This document shows positions 34,042-46,900 of a stretch of DNA of 64,000 nt, piece by piece. Origin of the DNA: Calamus simplicifolius (lineage: Eukaryota > Streptophyta > Magnoliopsida > Arecales > Arecaceae); contig UESW01004765.1 in the NCBI GenBank assembly GCA_900491605.1, positions 186,001 to 250,000 of the forward strand, given 5' to 3'. The translations under genes were made by a program, and so were the position numbers. Every line of letters starts with the position of its first letter. Position 1 is the first letter of the stretch. The notes under the pieces are model-generated. The model ran no database searches. It saw nothing but the letters and a program-made list of their open reading frames with translations, and was not told where the DNA came from.

Positions 34042-35697
34042 TGTTGGCCCAGATGGCAACCCAAGAGGGGGGGGGTGAATTGAGTTCTTAAAAATTTAAG
34101 ACTTTTAGAAATGTCTTAAACAAATTTACTCAAGATGTGTAATGAGAGAAATTAATTTAGAAGCAATGCACAAACAGAAATATAAGAGAGATAGAGTGAG
34201 AGACAAATGAGCACGACAAACACAAGGTTTTATAGTGGTTCGGCGCAACCAGCACCTACGTCCACTCCCAAGATTTACTTGGGTCCACACTATAATCTCC
34301 CTAGATTACAGCCGAGTTGTTTTACAAGCTCACAACTCAAACTTGTTGTTTTCCCGGGATCACAACGAACCCAGCCGGTTTTACACGGGCTTACCAGCAC
34401 AAAACCCTAACACAAGCTATACCAAGCTTGTACCGAGGTAAGACTACCTCCACTAGTTCAATCCCCAGATTGAACTAGGCACAAAAATAGAAATGTGTTT
34501 GTTTAGTTACAATGCTCCTTAATGAGCAGATTAGCAAAAGTAAGAATAGAGTTTAGATAAGCCTGATTTGCAGTTGGTTGGCTTTGAGCTTTTCTTCTTT
34601 TCTTCAACTCCTTTGAGATGTAGAATCGGCCTCAGCACGGATTCTCCACAGAATGAGTGTTGGAGTTGATTTGGGCTTTTTCCCTTTTCTTTGAGTTGTG
34701 GAAATCACTTGAGATGCACTTGGATTTCTTCTGAACCTTCCTTGGATAGTAGAGCTTGAGCACAGATGGAGCTTCCTTTGATTTCACCCTTTTCTTTCAC
34801 TCTATTTTGAATCATGGATTTTTTCAGCTAACGCTCTGTTTTTCCGATTTTTCCTTTCTTTTTCTTTGAAATAAATATCTCTCTATATTGCTCTCTCTGA
34901 TTTGAAAACAGCTTCTCTATTTATAGATTCTGCAAGAATATAGCCGTTAGAGACAAAGAAAAATAGCCGTTAATCAAAAAACTTACCGTTGGAGCTGAGT
35001 TGGCATCCGTAAAAATTTTGCCCAGATTTGCTGAAGTCGACTCATGCTTTTCCCGAGTCGGCTCGAGCTCGTCTTACCAAAAATAGAAATGTTTATAAAG
35101 GTTAGGGGTCGACTCACCAAAAGTAAAGTGTCGACTCCTGAAAGTTGGGAGTCGACTCATGAAAAGCTGGGGTCGACTCGCGAAGTGCTCAGAAAAACAC
35201 TCTTCTGATGTCTGAGCGGAGTCGACTCGCACAGTCAAGGAGTCGGCTCGACAGAATCAGGGGTCGACTCGATAAATTTCGTGGGTCGACTCGAGACAGA
35301 TGCACATTTCTGTGCACTGAGCGGAGTCGACTCTGAAACTCAAGAGTCGGCTCCGGAACGTATCAAAAATCAGAAACTTTTCTGATTGACATTAAAATCG
35401 TTCCATATTCATTTTAATTCATTGTTTTGACTTGAATTCAATAAAATTGATATTAAGAATTGATTCAAGAACTATTCCAAAACTCATTGAATAAAACATG
35501 AATTATAAAATTTCTTTTTGAAAGTTTAAACATTGAGCTTTAAAGTTACTTTCACACTTTAACATTCTCATTGATTATTCAAAATAAATTATTCCTCATT
35601 TAAATAAACTCATTATATTTTTAATGAACTCAATGGCTTTTAGTAATCATCAAAATCAAAAGGATTGGGTCATATATTTTTCAATAATCTTCCAACA
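34042..35697 (-). repeat. copia-2 5' LTR
   Basis: About 1.66 kb between TGTTGG and CCAACA. Contains a G-run ('gaggggggggg'), short AT-rich blocks and a cluster of GTCGACTC motifs (35035-35356). Confidence 0.88.
35035..35356. repeat. Cluster of GTCGACTC motifs in copia-2 LTR
   Basis: Nine exact GTCGACTC motifs and three GTCGGCTC variants lie within about 320 bp at irregular spacing, mostly preceded by GA or GG. The linkers between them are not conserved. Confidence 0.9.
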
Positions 35698-38600
35698 GTA
35701 GGGGCCCTCGAAAGAGAAGATCTCCGCCAAAGTTTGACATCAGAGGACATACCAGTGATGAGAGGAATGGAAAGAATCCAACAAGACAACTCCTCTCCAA
35801 ACAACCGTGACACCATCAGGGTACTCCAAGGGAAGGATCTGAAGCAATCAAATCCTTAACTCTCATGCTGCTAGGGATGTCAATACTAAGGAGGGCCACC
35901 GAGAAAGAGGGATGTCAGAAATCCATGTATCCTGAATAACATCAATGAAAGAGCCATCTCCAATCATCCATGAAGTGTTATCCAGAATGGAGCTACCATA
36001 TTGACAGACCTCCTTCCAAAAGGAAGAATACAGACAAGATGATTATAAATGCAAGGAGGAAGTCCAATCACCATATCTTGCCCGCATAAAAGAACTCCAT
36101 AGGCATTGCGGCTCCAAGATGAACCTCGAAGCATGCTTGGCCAAAAGGGCCTCCCTTCTGACAGCCAAAGACTGGATCCCAAGACCCTCCTCATGGATCG
36201 GCATACAGACCCTCTCCCAAGACATAAGGTGAATACTATGCCCCTCCTGCATAGAGGCCCAAAGGAAATCCCTAAAGCATCTCTCAATCCTCCTAAGGCA
36301 AGAGATCAGGATGGCAGCATTGGAAAGAAGATACAAAGGAAGGGAGGAGAGCACCGATCGAATGATAGTGATCCTAGCCATCATAGATAATCCCGTAACC
36401 TGCCATCCCTCAATGCGCTGGCGGACCTGCCTCTCAAGGTCAAAATAGTCAGCACAGTGGGATGACGGCCAGTCATGGGAAACCACAAATGCTGTAAACG
36501 GCCAGTCTGAGACAAGATACCCAGCGTATGGGCAATAGCTTCCCTGGTAGCTCTGGAAGTCTTCGGATTGAAGCTGATAGTAGATTTGGATACATTGACC
36601 TTCTGACCCGAAGCCTGACAATAACGGTGGATAATGTCAGCATAGGAAGAAGCATTGGTAGTGGTAGCTAGCCCCAGCAAAATACAATCATTAGCGAAGA
36701 AAAGATGAGAGATAGCAGGACCCCGAAGACTGGCCATATAAGGAGCATTGTTGCGGTCGGCCTGTGCCTGATAGAAGGCACGAGAAAGATCATCATCTGC
36801 CAAAATAAACGACAGGGGGATAAAGGATATCTCTGACGTAACCCCACCGAAGAGTGAAAAAATTCAGTCAGGCTCCCATTAATAATCAGCGAGAAAGAAG
36901 GCCTTCGAATGCAAGCCATAATCCAGTCTATAAATTGATCATCAAATCCAAACTCCTGAAGGAGTGGTATAGGAAAGCCCAGCTGAGTCTATCATAGGCT
37001 CTCTCCATGTCCACCTTGACAGCCATAAGGCACCTAGCCAATGCTCTGTAGATCATACATAAACTCCTGAGCAATAAGGACGTTGTCCGAAAAACTACGC
37101 CCTTTGATAAATGCCCCCTGTTCCACTGCTATAAGACGTGGAATCACCAGACAAGCCGACCAGCAAGCAGACGTGCACATACCTTATACAAAGTAGTGCA
37201 GAGACTGTAGGTCGGAAATGCTAAGGAAGGGAAGCATCATGATATTTGGGCATAGAGTAATAAGTGTCCGATTCCACTCAGCAGGGATGGCCTTGGCTTG
37301 AAAGACAAGATGAATAGCCTGAGCCACCTCCGGACCAACAATGCCCCAGTAATGGCGGAAGAAGAATGGAAAAAGCATCAGGCCCCGGGGCCTTATCCGG
37401 CCCGAGCTCCCAGAGCCAAGCGAATCTCTTCATCAGTGATAGGTCTAATAAGCGTAGCATTCTCCATAGAAGAGACCTTCCTAGAGTTAGGGACCTGGAA
37501 GACCGGAGAGCCGACTCCAGAGGACTCCGACTATCTGGTCTGAAAGAAGTGAAGGAGCATGTCCCGAATAGAGGGAAAATCCTCATGATAGTACCCCAAC
37601 TCATCATCTAATCTGCGGATCCTGTTAGCAGCACGCCGCTTTAGAGTATGGTGGAAAAATCTGGTGTTGCGGTCTCCTTCCCCCGAATCCACTGGATCCT
37701 GGACCGTTGCCTCCAATAGATCTCCTGCTGTGTGAGAAGAGAGTGGTGCAGAGCAGCTTGGCCTAGAGAGCAGAGAGGTTAGAGTCCAAAAGAATACCCT
37801 TCTGATCCTCCTTAGCATGCAGGGAACTAATATCAGCTTCAAGAAGATCCACCTGCCTATCCAAAGCCAACCTCCATTCTATTCCACTGATCAGCCTTCG
37901 TTTAGTCAACAAAGACGACGAGAAAGACGATAAATAGCATTGCCCTGGATAGGAAGATGCCAGATCTGGGAAATGATAGATCGGGCTGCCAAACATAAAG
38001 TCCAAAACTGCTCGAATCTGAATTGCCTTCTCTGATAAAGATCAATCTCCGTAGAGATGAGAATAGGATAGTGATCAGAAGCAATCTTCGGAAGATGCGC
38101 AACAGTAGTAGAAGAAAACTTCTGAAGCCATAGATCCGAAGCCAAAACTCTATCAAGTCTCTCCCATACTCGCGCTGAACCCTGACAGTTATTACACTAG
38201 GTAAATTATGATCCCGAAAACCCCAAATCTAAAAGGCCAGCCGAACTGATGAAAGCCCTAAACTCAGAGATATCAGCTGTGCCAGTGATCCTTCTACCCC
38301 CACGCTTTTCACTAGCTTTAGTGATACAATTGGAATCACCAGCAACAACGGAGGGGATGCCCTGGGCAAGAAGGGAAAGAAGATCAGACCATAAAAGCCG
38401 CCTTTCCCAGAAATCAGTACTGGCATAAACAGCCAATAGAAGCCAAGGGTTAGAAGAGCCTTCAGAAACAACAAGACCTAAATGCTGGTTACTTTGATGA
38501 GAAACATCTACCGTAACAACAGAGGATCGCCAAATGGCTATAATACCACCAGATAGACCCACAGCCTCAACCGCATGCAAGGACCAATTACGAACAATCT

Positions 38601-38746
38601 GTCTCCGAAACCAGGCCAGACCATCCCCTGACAGCCTGGTTTCTAAGAGAACACAGATATCAAAGTTGTGAAGTTTCATCAGTTGCGAAAAGAGGATCGA
38701 AATGACGGCTTTGAGCTCCTCTAACATTCCATAGAAGGATCTTCAT
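35698..38746 (-). pseudogene. LINE-B ORF2: endonuclease and reverse transcriptase
   Basis: The probable start ATG is at 38746 on the minus strand, beginning with 'MKILLWNVRGA'. The endonuclease (38206-38727) shows 'ICVLLETRLSGDGLAW' (catalytic Glu) and 'SVVAGDSNCITKASEK' (Asp/Asn). The RT has 'LGPDKAPGPDAF' near 37380-37410, 'AQAIHLVFQAKAIPAEWNRT' near 37260-37330, 'HLFFANDCILLG' near 36690 (FADD block with one change) and 'RQVRQRIEGW'-like sequence. The element is cut by copia-2 before zf-RVT. Frameshifts mean no active enzyme. Confidence 0.88.
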
Positions 38747-38861
38747 TTAGCATGATGGAGAAGTTGGGACCCCCCTGGACTTCTGCCATATCACTGTCAT
38801 GGACACCCAGAAAAACAAGTACCATCCTCAGGGATCTGTGAAGAGCATATCATTGGAACTT

Positions 38862-40364
38862 GGACCTCAGTAGTCTGAGTAGAATGATCAGAGGACCTCA
38901 GTCCTAGACCTTGGCCCAGGATGGCCGTATCCGATGATTCCTAGGAAGGGCCTGTAGCCGTAATAGCCAAGGCTTTCACCCCCAGCTGACCCTTGGCCTG
39001 ACATGCTTCAGAGGACCCTATATCAGCATTCAAATGTTGTAGCTCGTGAGATTTCACTTGTTTAGCTTTAGAGGTGGAGGCACAGCCTTTTCCTTTCTTT
39101 TATCCAGCTTAGTAATTAGCCGAGGGGCCAAATACTCCGCCGGATGAGCCCGCTTAAAGGGGACCCGGAAAAGCATCCCTTCCCCCCAAAGTACTGACTC
39201 CACCAAAATCCATTACTAAAGAAGCAAATGGGTTCTTATTCAGCAAAGATTGGGAATTAACAACTTCAGAACCTTGGAACTCAGAAGCTCTCGGCACGCC
39301 CTCACTCAAACCGGCATGCTCTGAGTCCCTTGGCACAGTAACCTCCATAGAAACAGACACCTCCTTCTCCCCAGGAAACTGACCTGAAGCCTCAGACTGC
39401 TTGACAACTACCTTAAGGCCTCTTGCACCCCTCGACGAGCCACCTTCAATGGTGCAGCCCACCCCTCAGCCGATGGCTTCGGAACAGAGGACGGAGAAGA
39501 CAATGTCATCCGTGGAGCAGAGGATTCAGGATCCGACAGCTTCTTCCTCTAGCCTCCACCTAGGATGCTGGAACCTCCTTACACTGCCGGACAGCAGCCA
39601 TCCACGACCCAAATAGGGGAGCATCGGTCGCCGTCTCTGCATCAGCCCTGGTCGAAGAAGAGCAGCAACCGGAGAGATGCAGCGAGCCATAAAGCGGGCA
39701 GATACCTTCCAGCTGCTCAAAAACGAACTGTTGCCAGAACGGCCCGTTCATCCCCTCACACGAGACCCCGGCCGGAGAGGAGAACAGAGCTCCACACGAG
39801 CACAAACACAGGCATAGCCTCCCCTGTTCATCGCCAGGGTTGCCGAATCAGCAAATAAGAACTGACCCGCTGGCGCGATGATCTCCCGGAGAATCTCCTC
39901 CCTCTAGAATTCGATCGGCAGATTGGGAAGTCTTATCCACAGGAGAGCAGAGGAGATAGCATCAGCTGATGGGATGAATTACGGCCTCCAGACTTCAGAT
40001 GCTACAGGTTGGCCATTGATCACCCATGGCCGCTGCAACACCATGTCACGGGCAGCAACATCAGCAAATCGGAAGATGTGGCATCGGAACGCTAGGCTAA
40101 GGGGGATAATCTTGCCGGGAATACCTTCTCGCCGGAACTCTCTGATGAAAGCCTCCGCAGGAACCCACCGATGGAAGGTCCTCACCAAAACGGCCGCCAT
40201 CCCATAGATTCAGCCTCAGCTCGCCATCGGACTTGGATCACGTCGGGAAAGCGGGCCTCCAACATCGTCATCTTAGCCGACGACGGAGAAAAAGAAACCA
40301 CTGATAGCTTGCTTCGCTGCCCGTCTCCCAGGATTTCGGCCATCGGACCACCATCCGATGCCAT
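38862..40364 (-). pseudogene. LINE-B ORF1 (DUF4283 and zinc knuckle)
   Basis: Begins 'MASDGGPMAEILGDG' at 40364. Contains the DUF4283-type region (39979-40200, 'VLVRTFHRWVPAEAFIRE'), the knuckle 'EGICPLYGSLHLSGCC' (39560-39805), in which the second Cys is now Tyr, and a C-terminal part at 39154-39462. Almost identical to 30390-31911, with different small indels. Confidence 0.82.
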
Positions 40365-40469
40365 AGGAAAGAAGGGGGGACAGGGGAGACAAAGACCAGA
40401 GAGCAGGACCCACAGTAACGAAGAAGATCACTGGAGATCAATTCGGAAAGGAATCGATGCACTAATCTT

Positions 40470-40880
40470 AAAGCAGGAGAACAAGAACCAGGGAGCCTAC
40501 CCCTTGCCTTTGTCTCTAAACTTGATAGATTTTTTAAAATCTTTTTTATCCCTATTTATCTTCATTTAATACCTCCAAACGAGCGATGTTCCACGGATGA
40601 GTTTCTCTCTTTGCTCCGCTTGGCTCAAATTTGGGCAAGAGGATTTTGTTAATCGAGGCCGTACATCGCCTTGAGGACAGCCGGCGGATGGAACGCAGCA
40701 GTTGGATCGGGCGACTCGGTTTGCAGGTGGTCGCCTTGCCTTTCGCTGGTCCTGCGGGCAACACACCAAAATTCTCTTCTCCCCTCATCGCAAGTGTGAT
40801 GGTCGCTTTTGTAACGAAGAAAACCTTGGAAATAGCCATTATCTACTCGCTCGGAAAAAAAAGGAGATCTCGCCACCGCC
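40470..40880 (+). promoter_or_regulatory. PrimPol upstream region, divergent with LINE-B
   Basis: This is the only gap between the LINE-B 5' end (minus strand) and the PrimPol start. No convincing TATA box. The start codon context 'gccaccgccatgg' is strong. A bidirectional promoter is possible but unproven. Confidence 0.4.
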
Positions 40881-40950
40881 ATGGCGTACGATCCCAAGGA
40901 CGACGTCGATCGACTATTCGCTTGCTTCAAGTGCGGAACCTCCACTCCGG
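40881..40950 (+). CDS. PRIMPOL: PrimPol exon 1
   Basis: ATG in a strong context, 23 codons plus one base, donor GTGCGT at 40951. Encodes '[19 protein letters not shown]' and four more residues. The start is chosen because it is the first ATG, sits in a Kozak-like context, and the frame continues correctly into exon 2. Confidence 0.82.
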
Positions 40951-43900
40951 GTGCGTCTCCTTCCTTCTCTATTTCCTCTTCAAATCCTAATCTCTTCAAG
41001 TGCGGTCGCCATGGCACCGCCTCTTGGCATCCAACATCGCTCTGGCTCTCCGTCTCCCTCCCCTTTACCCAACCTAACCCCACAAAACCCTAAATCCTAT
41101 GTCTATTGATGCGCATTGATATTTCTGTCACTTTTCGATCCATCTTTTTATCGTATTACAACCCAAATCCTCTGATTTTCGATTTTTGTCGTCCTATTTG
41201 GGATGAAATGACCTAGAATCCGCGCTGAAAGAAAGGAAATCACGGCTGGAGAGATCCAAGAGACCGAGCTTGGGGAAAGAGGGAGCTTCTGCAGTGCCCG
41301 AATTGGTGACATCAACCTCATCTAGGCAACATGAGCAGGTTTCACTAGATGAAGAGAAGGTAGAGTTTCTCCTCGCTATTTCAAAGTTTGATTACGTTAA
41401 TAATTGGTTTTATTGGCTGTGAGATTTTGCTGTCTCAAGCTTTTTTTTTTTGGAAGAGATTGCTTTTTTGCGATCGTTTTGGTTGTTAAATGACACAAAA
41501 CGGTTATAAAAAAAAAAAGAGAATCACAAAATGTTGTCTACCCTTGTGAATATTTCTTTCTTGACCATGTTTCTTGGTATTTTAACGAATCTTCATAGTA
41601 TTTGTAGATAGGTAATTTGGGAATTAGGATTCAGATTTTGCCCAATTGTAAGCTGGTTATTGTAATATTTGGGCTTATCCTTTTCTTCTTGTACAGTGAA
41701 CGGTACGGCTGATGCTGATTGGGCAGTCCAACTTTTGGCATCTAATAAGCCAAGAAGCTGAAATTGGGATCCATGATAGTTTTAACATATTATTGTCATG
41801 CACTGACCCGAAAGCACAAAGTTGGGGCAATGATAACTGCTGCATACCCATAGGATTTGACCTATTAACTATGCTAGGCTTCCAACCTGTTGATACATTT
41901 ATTTACCATCGTTTAACAACAGTATTATTCATAATAAGCAGGAATAGCTAATATTAAAAGCTAACTAAACTGCAAAACAAAACATTAGAGTGAAACTCAC
42001 AGCATATACATTTATCTAGATGAACAATAACAACAATAATAACAGTCTTAATCCCAAACTAGTTGAGATTGGCTATATAAATCTTTTTTCTTCATTCTAT
42101 TCTATTTTGAGTTATATTTATGTAAGAAATAAAGATTTTTAAATCTATCTTTATTACTTCTTTTTATATAATTTTGATTTATCTTTACTTTTTTTTCTAT
42201 ATGTATCAAATTACTTCTTTACACGTATCTCTGTGTCTACATTGTGTTGGGATATGTGCCCATAAACAAATGATATTTATTATTTTGCTGAATATTTAAG
42301 AAATTTTTTAATATTATACTTGCATGCATGTTATGATGCTTTATAAATATCAAAAATTTTTGGATTATTTAAATATGACTTTAAATATTGTATATAAGTG
42401 TTATATACAGAGGATAATATTTAAAGTAAAATAATCTAAAATTGTCCGTAATTATAAATTAAAGTTGCAATTGGGATCTTTAATTTAAAATTATTAGTGC
42501 GGTTCATTACATTCTGAATGAAACAATCTTATCCGGATTGTTGATAACGAGATTATCGGAATGAAAGCACTTTATATAATTTGATTATATAGGACTGGAA
42601 CACGATTAATTATGAATCTCTAATAAATTTCGTTGTTAAAATAGAGAATTCAAAATTAATCAATGATGATCATATGTGAATCGATCTTAATTCTGAATAA
42701 TTAATAGACTCTTATTTATTGTATTATTTTTTGACTTACCGGGTAATGACACAGAAACATAGATCAAATTCTTGGTATATTGGAAATATAATAACATAAA
42801 TAGCCGGGAATACTAATATACAAGATGAAATCCATTCCTTCGTAAAGAAGTTAGATGGACGGTTCTCATAAGTGTTGATTCGGGACTTGAATAATAAGAG
42901 CGCTCAATTTATGGTTGGATCATAAATATTATTCATTATAGAATCAATGGTACTTATGGATAAAGATGTGATTAAAGAGGTTAACGAAAAATGCCTAGCT
43001 TTAATCATGAACCGTTTATGGAGGATTGATTTATATGCAGTAACTATATCAATGGACGATTTAAATCTTTATGAATATAATTAATTTTATAATTTTAAGA
43101 GTGCAGTTTCAAATTTTTAGTGGAGTAAGTTGGAATTAATAATTTTGATATTTTAATTAAGGTGTTAATTAAATGTCAAAATTATTGGAGCTTAGAATTA
43201 TAATGTCCATAGTTCCTCTGGATGGCTCCATTAAATTATGTGAACTTTATGATATGTTGGGTTGAGTTATAAATTTGAAATTGAGAATTCTAAATTATTT
43301 TTATATAGAAATTAATTGGATTAAATTTTATTATACGGTGTGCTAGGGAAAACATCGTATGCATATTCTATGAGAAAAGTCTATGTGGAAATTATTTAGT
43401 TGTTGGAGAAATAAATATGGGATCGTGAGAGAGCCTTTCTCTCTCCCGTAACGTCCCATGATAAATATATCTAACCAACAATTAGTTGTTGGATTGATAT
43501 ACGTTAAAGTAATTCCAAGAGTTGGAAGTGATCTTTAATATTAATTAATTAATTAATTAATAAAAGAGGTTGATAGTTGTTATTCTCTGTGAATATAAGA
43601 TTCATGAGAGATAGAGAAGAAAATCGGAGAACAATGATCAACCACAGAGAGTTCCTCCTTCAACTTCACTTTATCTCATAAGTTGAAATAAAGAGTGAAT
43701 TAAACTCAATTGTGTAATCTCAACCCAAATCAAAAGGAACGCCCACTCGTTCGTGTTCATCATAATCTGGAGAACGTTTGGAAAGATCCGTGGTGATCAA
43801 AAGGATTTGATGATTCCAAGGTAGTGGTGGTGAAGAACGAAAGGCAAATTCTTAATCTCCTTATTGTTCTTATTATTAAATTAATACGGGTATAGATCGC

Positions 43901-46900
43901 GCTAATTCAATTTTAAGATATGTGATTTGATCATTATCTTGTTTCCGCTAAGATATGTGATTTGATCCTTATATCGGTTCTGCAAACATCTCAAAGTCGT
44001 ATTGAGATAACCATCAATTGATATCAGAGCAGGTTATACCCCTATTAATTTAATAATAGATTATATGATAATCTTTATATTATTGGGTAGGCACTCATGC
44101 ATAATATGCTTTTAATATTTTCATGATGATGAATGTATGTGTGAATGGATTGGCATTATTTTTTCGATTCCATGGAATAAGCTATGTAACTTTCTTTTGA
44201 TTAGATCAATTGAATACATGATTCCTTTTATATTGATGTAGAAAGATTCTTTATGGTTTTGAGAAAAGTTCTCAATTAGATTTTTTTATATTTATTAAAA
44301 GTCTTGTTTTGTTTTATTGAGAATTTTTTCAAAGGCTGTCCGATAGGAGATTTTGAGTGGGGAATCCTTTCCCTTGGCTCTGAGCCTCATCGTTTCCTAG
44401 TAATTCGAAGAGCCTCACTATTTTCTAGTAATTCGAAGAGCCTCACGGTTTCCCAGGAATTCGATGAGCCTCTCTGTCTCAAAAGACATGAGGAGTCACT
44501 CAAGTAAGTTTTTTCATTTCGCTTCTTAACGAATGTTTTTATTATGTAGATAATAATTACATTTACTCTTCACGTATAAGTGGTTTTTCCGTTTCGATTT
44601 TTTTTATGGAATGTTTTTGTTATGTCGATGATAATCATATTTCATGCATATTATATGCCTTATTAGATAGAAAAGTGTCTACCTATTTAATATATGTCAT
44701 GCATCTGTGCATTATTATTTTATTATTTTTTACTAAAAAGTTTTTAGTAAATTATATTTAATGCACTTTGCAATAAATTTAATGAGATTAAATTTGTAAA
44801 TTAATTGAGCAATTGGATTTGCAAAATTAATGTGCCAAATGTGATGTTTTAAATTTAAATGTTATATTTAAATGATCACATTTAGCTTATTTTATAATTT
44901 TAAAGTGTTTAACATTATAAAATCTTAGTGATTTAAATTGTTTAAATTAATTAAGAGTTTATGAATCAAAAGTTGTTTTATAAATAAAATACACTTTTGC
45001 AAAATAATGAGTGGAAGGGGTAATATGACAATATAAACCCTTGGTCTCCATCGTTAGTACAACACCGTAAGTTATTAGTAGCGCCTCGTGACGCTTTGAT
45101 TTCATCCTTCCTGCGGAGGGTGTCTACTAATGGCAATACCAAGGTTGTCTTCCATGCGATAGGACTTTTAAGATGTATTTTAGAATTGACCTATCCTACG
45201 GCAGCAATTTCTAAGTTAAGTCTCAAAAGGTCTGATACGATGGGTCACACTCATGAAGAAATAATTAAATTAGTTAATTACTTTCTTGACCAAAATTAAG
45301 GAAATTAATGAGTATTAGAAATATGAGATATTTCGAGAGATACTTATTAATTGAGAAGATCTCATTTTAATTAGCAACTATTTGACCTACCCTACGGCGG
45401 CACTTAGTTGTGGAGATTAAAATTCCTTAGGCTTTTCAAGTAAACATGTTTTTGTGTATTTTAACATGTGCATTTATGCTTCATATTTACTTTGCCTTAA
45501 ATTGTATGATGATATTATATAATTATTTATTGAAATTTTCTTATTTTTTAGCAAATATATCAAACCCGATTTTCTCACTTCTCGCCTCTCAAGTATTAAC
45601 CGGTGAAAATTTTGTTAAGTGGAAAAGCAACATGAATATCCTTTTCATTAATGAAAACTATCACTATGTCCTTAAGGAGGATTGTCCTCCAGTGCCTCCA
45701 GTCAGTGCCTCCAAGGTTGTTACTGATGAGTACAACCGTTGGGTAGTTGCAAACAACAAAGCCCGTTGCTACTTGTTAGCAGCAATGAATGAGGTGCTTA
45801 GAACTAAACACAAGGCCTTTGAAACTGCAAGAGAGATTATGGAATCTCTGCAGCAGATATTTGGACGCCCATCTGATCAGGCCGCTATAAAGCTGTAAAA
45901 GCCATTATGAATAGCAAAATGGAGAATGGTTCTTCTGTTCATGAGCACATCCTCAGAATGGTCAATCATTTCAATGAGGCTGAGATCAATGGAGCTAAAA
46001 TTGATGAAAAGACTCAGGTTGACATGATTCTGGAGACACTATCTCCCGCTTTTCTTCAATTCAGGACTAATTACTTTATGAATCAAAAAAAGTGTAATCT
46101 GACTGAACTCCTGAATGAGCTGCAAATGTATGAGACTCTTATAGATGATAAGGGTGGTAAGGCAATTGTTGCTGAAGCCAACGTAGCTTAGGCAAAGCCT
46201 TCTTCTTCGAAGAAAAAGAAGAAGAATTATGTGGGAAAGAAAAAGGATAACAAGAAGAAGATCCAAAAGAAGAAAGGAAAGGCTGCTGCTCAGCCTAAAC
46301 CTAAAGGAAAGTGTTTCCACTGTCATCAAGATGGCCATTGAAAAAGGAATTGTAAAAAGTACCTTGATGAGCTGAAACAGAAAAAGAAACAAGGTAAATT
46401 AGATTTACTAGTCATGGAAACATGCTTAGTTGAGAATGAATTCTCAAGCTGGATTATTGATTCAGGAGCATCTAACCATGTTTGTGTTTCTTTGCAGATG
46501 CTTGAGTCTGCTCGGGATCTTCAAGTGGGAGATTTCACAATGAGAGTAGGCAGTGGAGAAAAGGTGTCAGCGACAGCAGTAGGGATAGTTTGACTATCGT
46601 TTGCTGATAATAAATATTTGCTTTTGAACAATGTTTATTATATTCCGGATTTCAAACGGAATTTGATTTCGGTGTCAAAGTTGCATGAACAATTTATTTC
46701 TGTATCTTTTAGTATTGACTTTGTTTCAATTTATAAGAATGGAATAAATATTTGTTCTGGGTATGTTGAAAATGGTCTATATTTTGTTAAACCAAATTCC
46801 CATAACTTGTTTCACATCGAAATGTTTAAAGTCGTTGGACCAACTCCTAAAAGAAGAAAAGTTGCGAATAATGACAATGACACGTATTTATGGCATTTGA

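Larger units (their letters stand above)
33045..35697 (-). mobile_element. Ty1/copia retrotransposon copia-2, truncated (gag fragment plus 5' LTR)
   Basis: Minus orientation: 5' LTR (34042-35697), tRNA-Met primer-binding site (34028-34039), then gag (33979 down to about 33045), where it stops at a junction with PrimPol intron 2 of copy A. Protease, integrase and RT are missing. Its outer LTR end abuts LINE-B at 35698. Confidence 0.88.
35698..40460 (-). mobile_element. L1-type LINE copy B, 3' end missing
   Basis: Minus strand. Starts at 35698, equivalent to position 15091 of LINE-A, where copia-2 inserted, so zf-RVT and RNase H are absent. It contains the RT, the APE-type endonuclease and ORF1. 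The 5' end lies near 40400-40460, about 0.45 kb from the PrimPol ATG. 35698-37012 corresponds to 15091-16418, and 38855-40460 corresponds to 30390-32000. Stops and frameshifts are frequent. Confidence 0.88.

Noticed and set aside
41697..41951. Candidate PrimPol exon after 'cttgtacag'
   Set aside because: The required phase begins with TGA and exons 2 and 3 already join in phase; the 79-codon frame has no PrimPol similarity.
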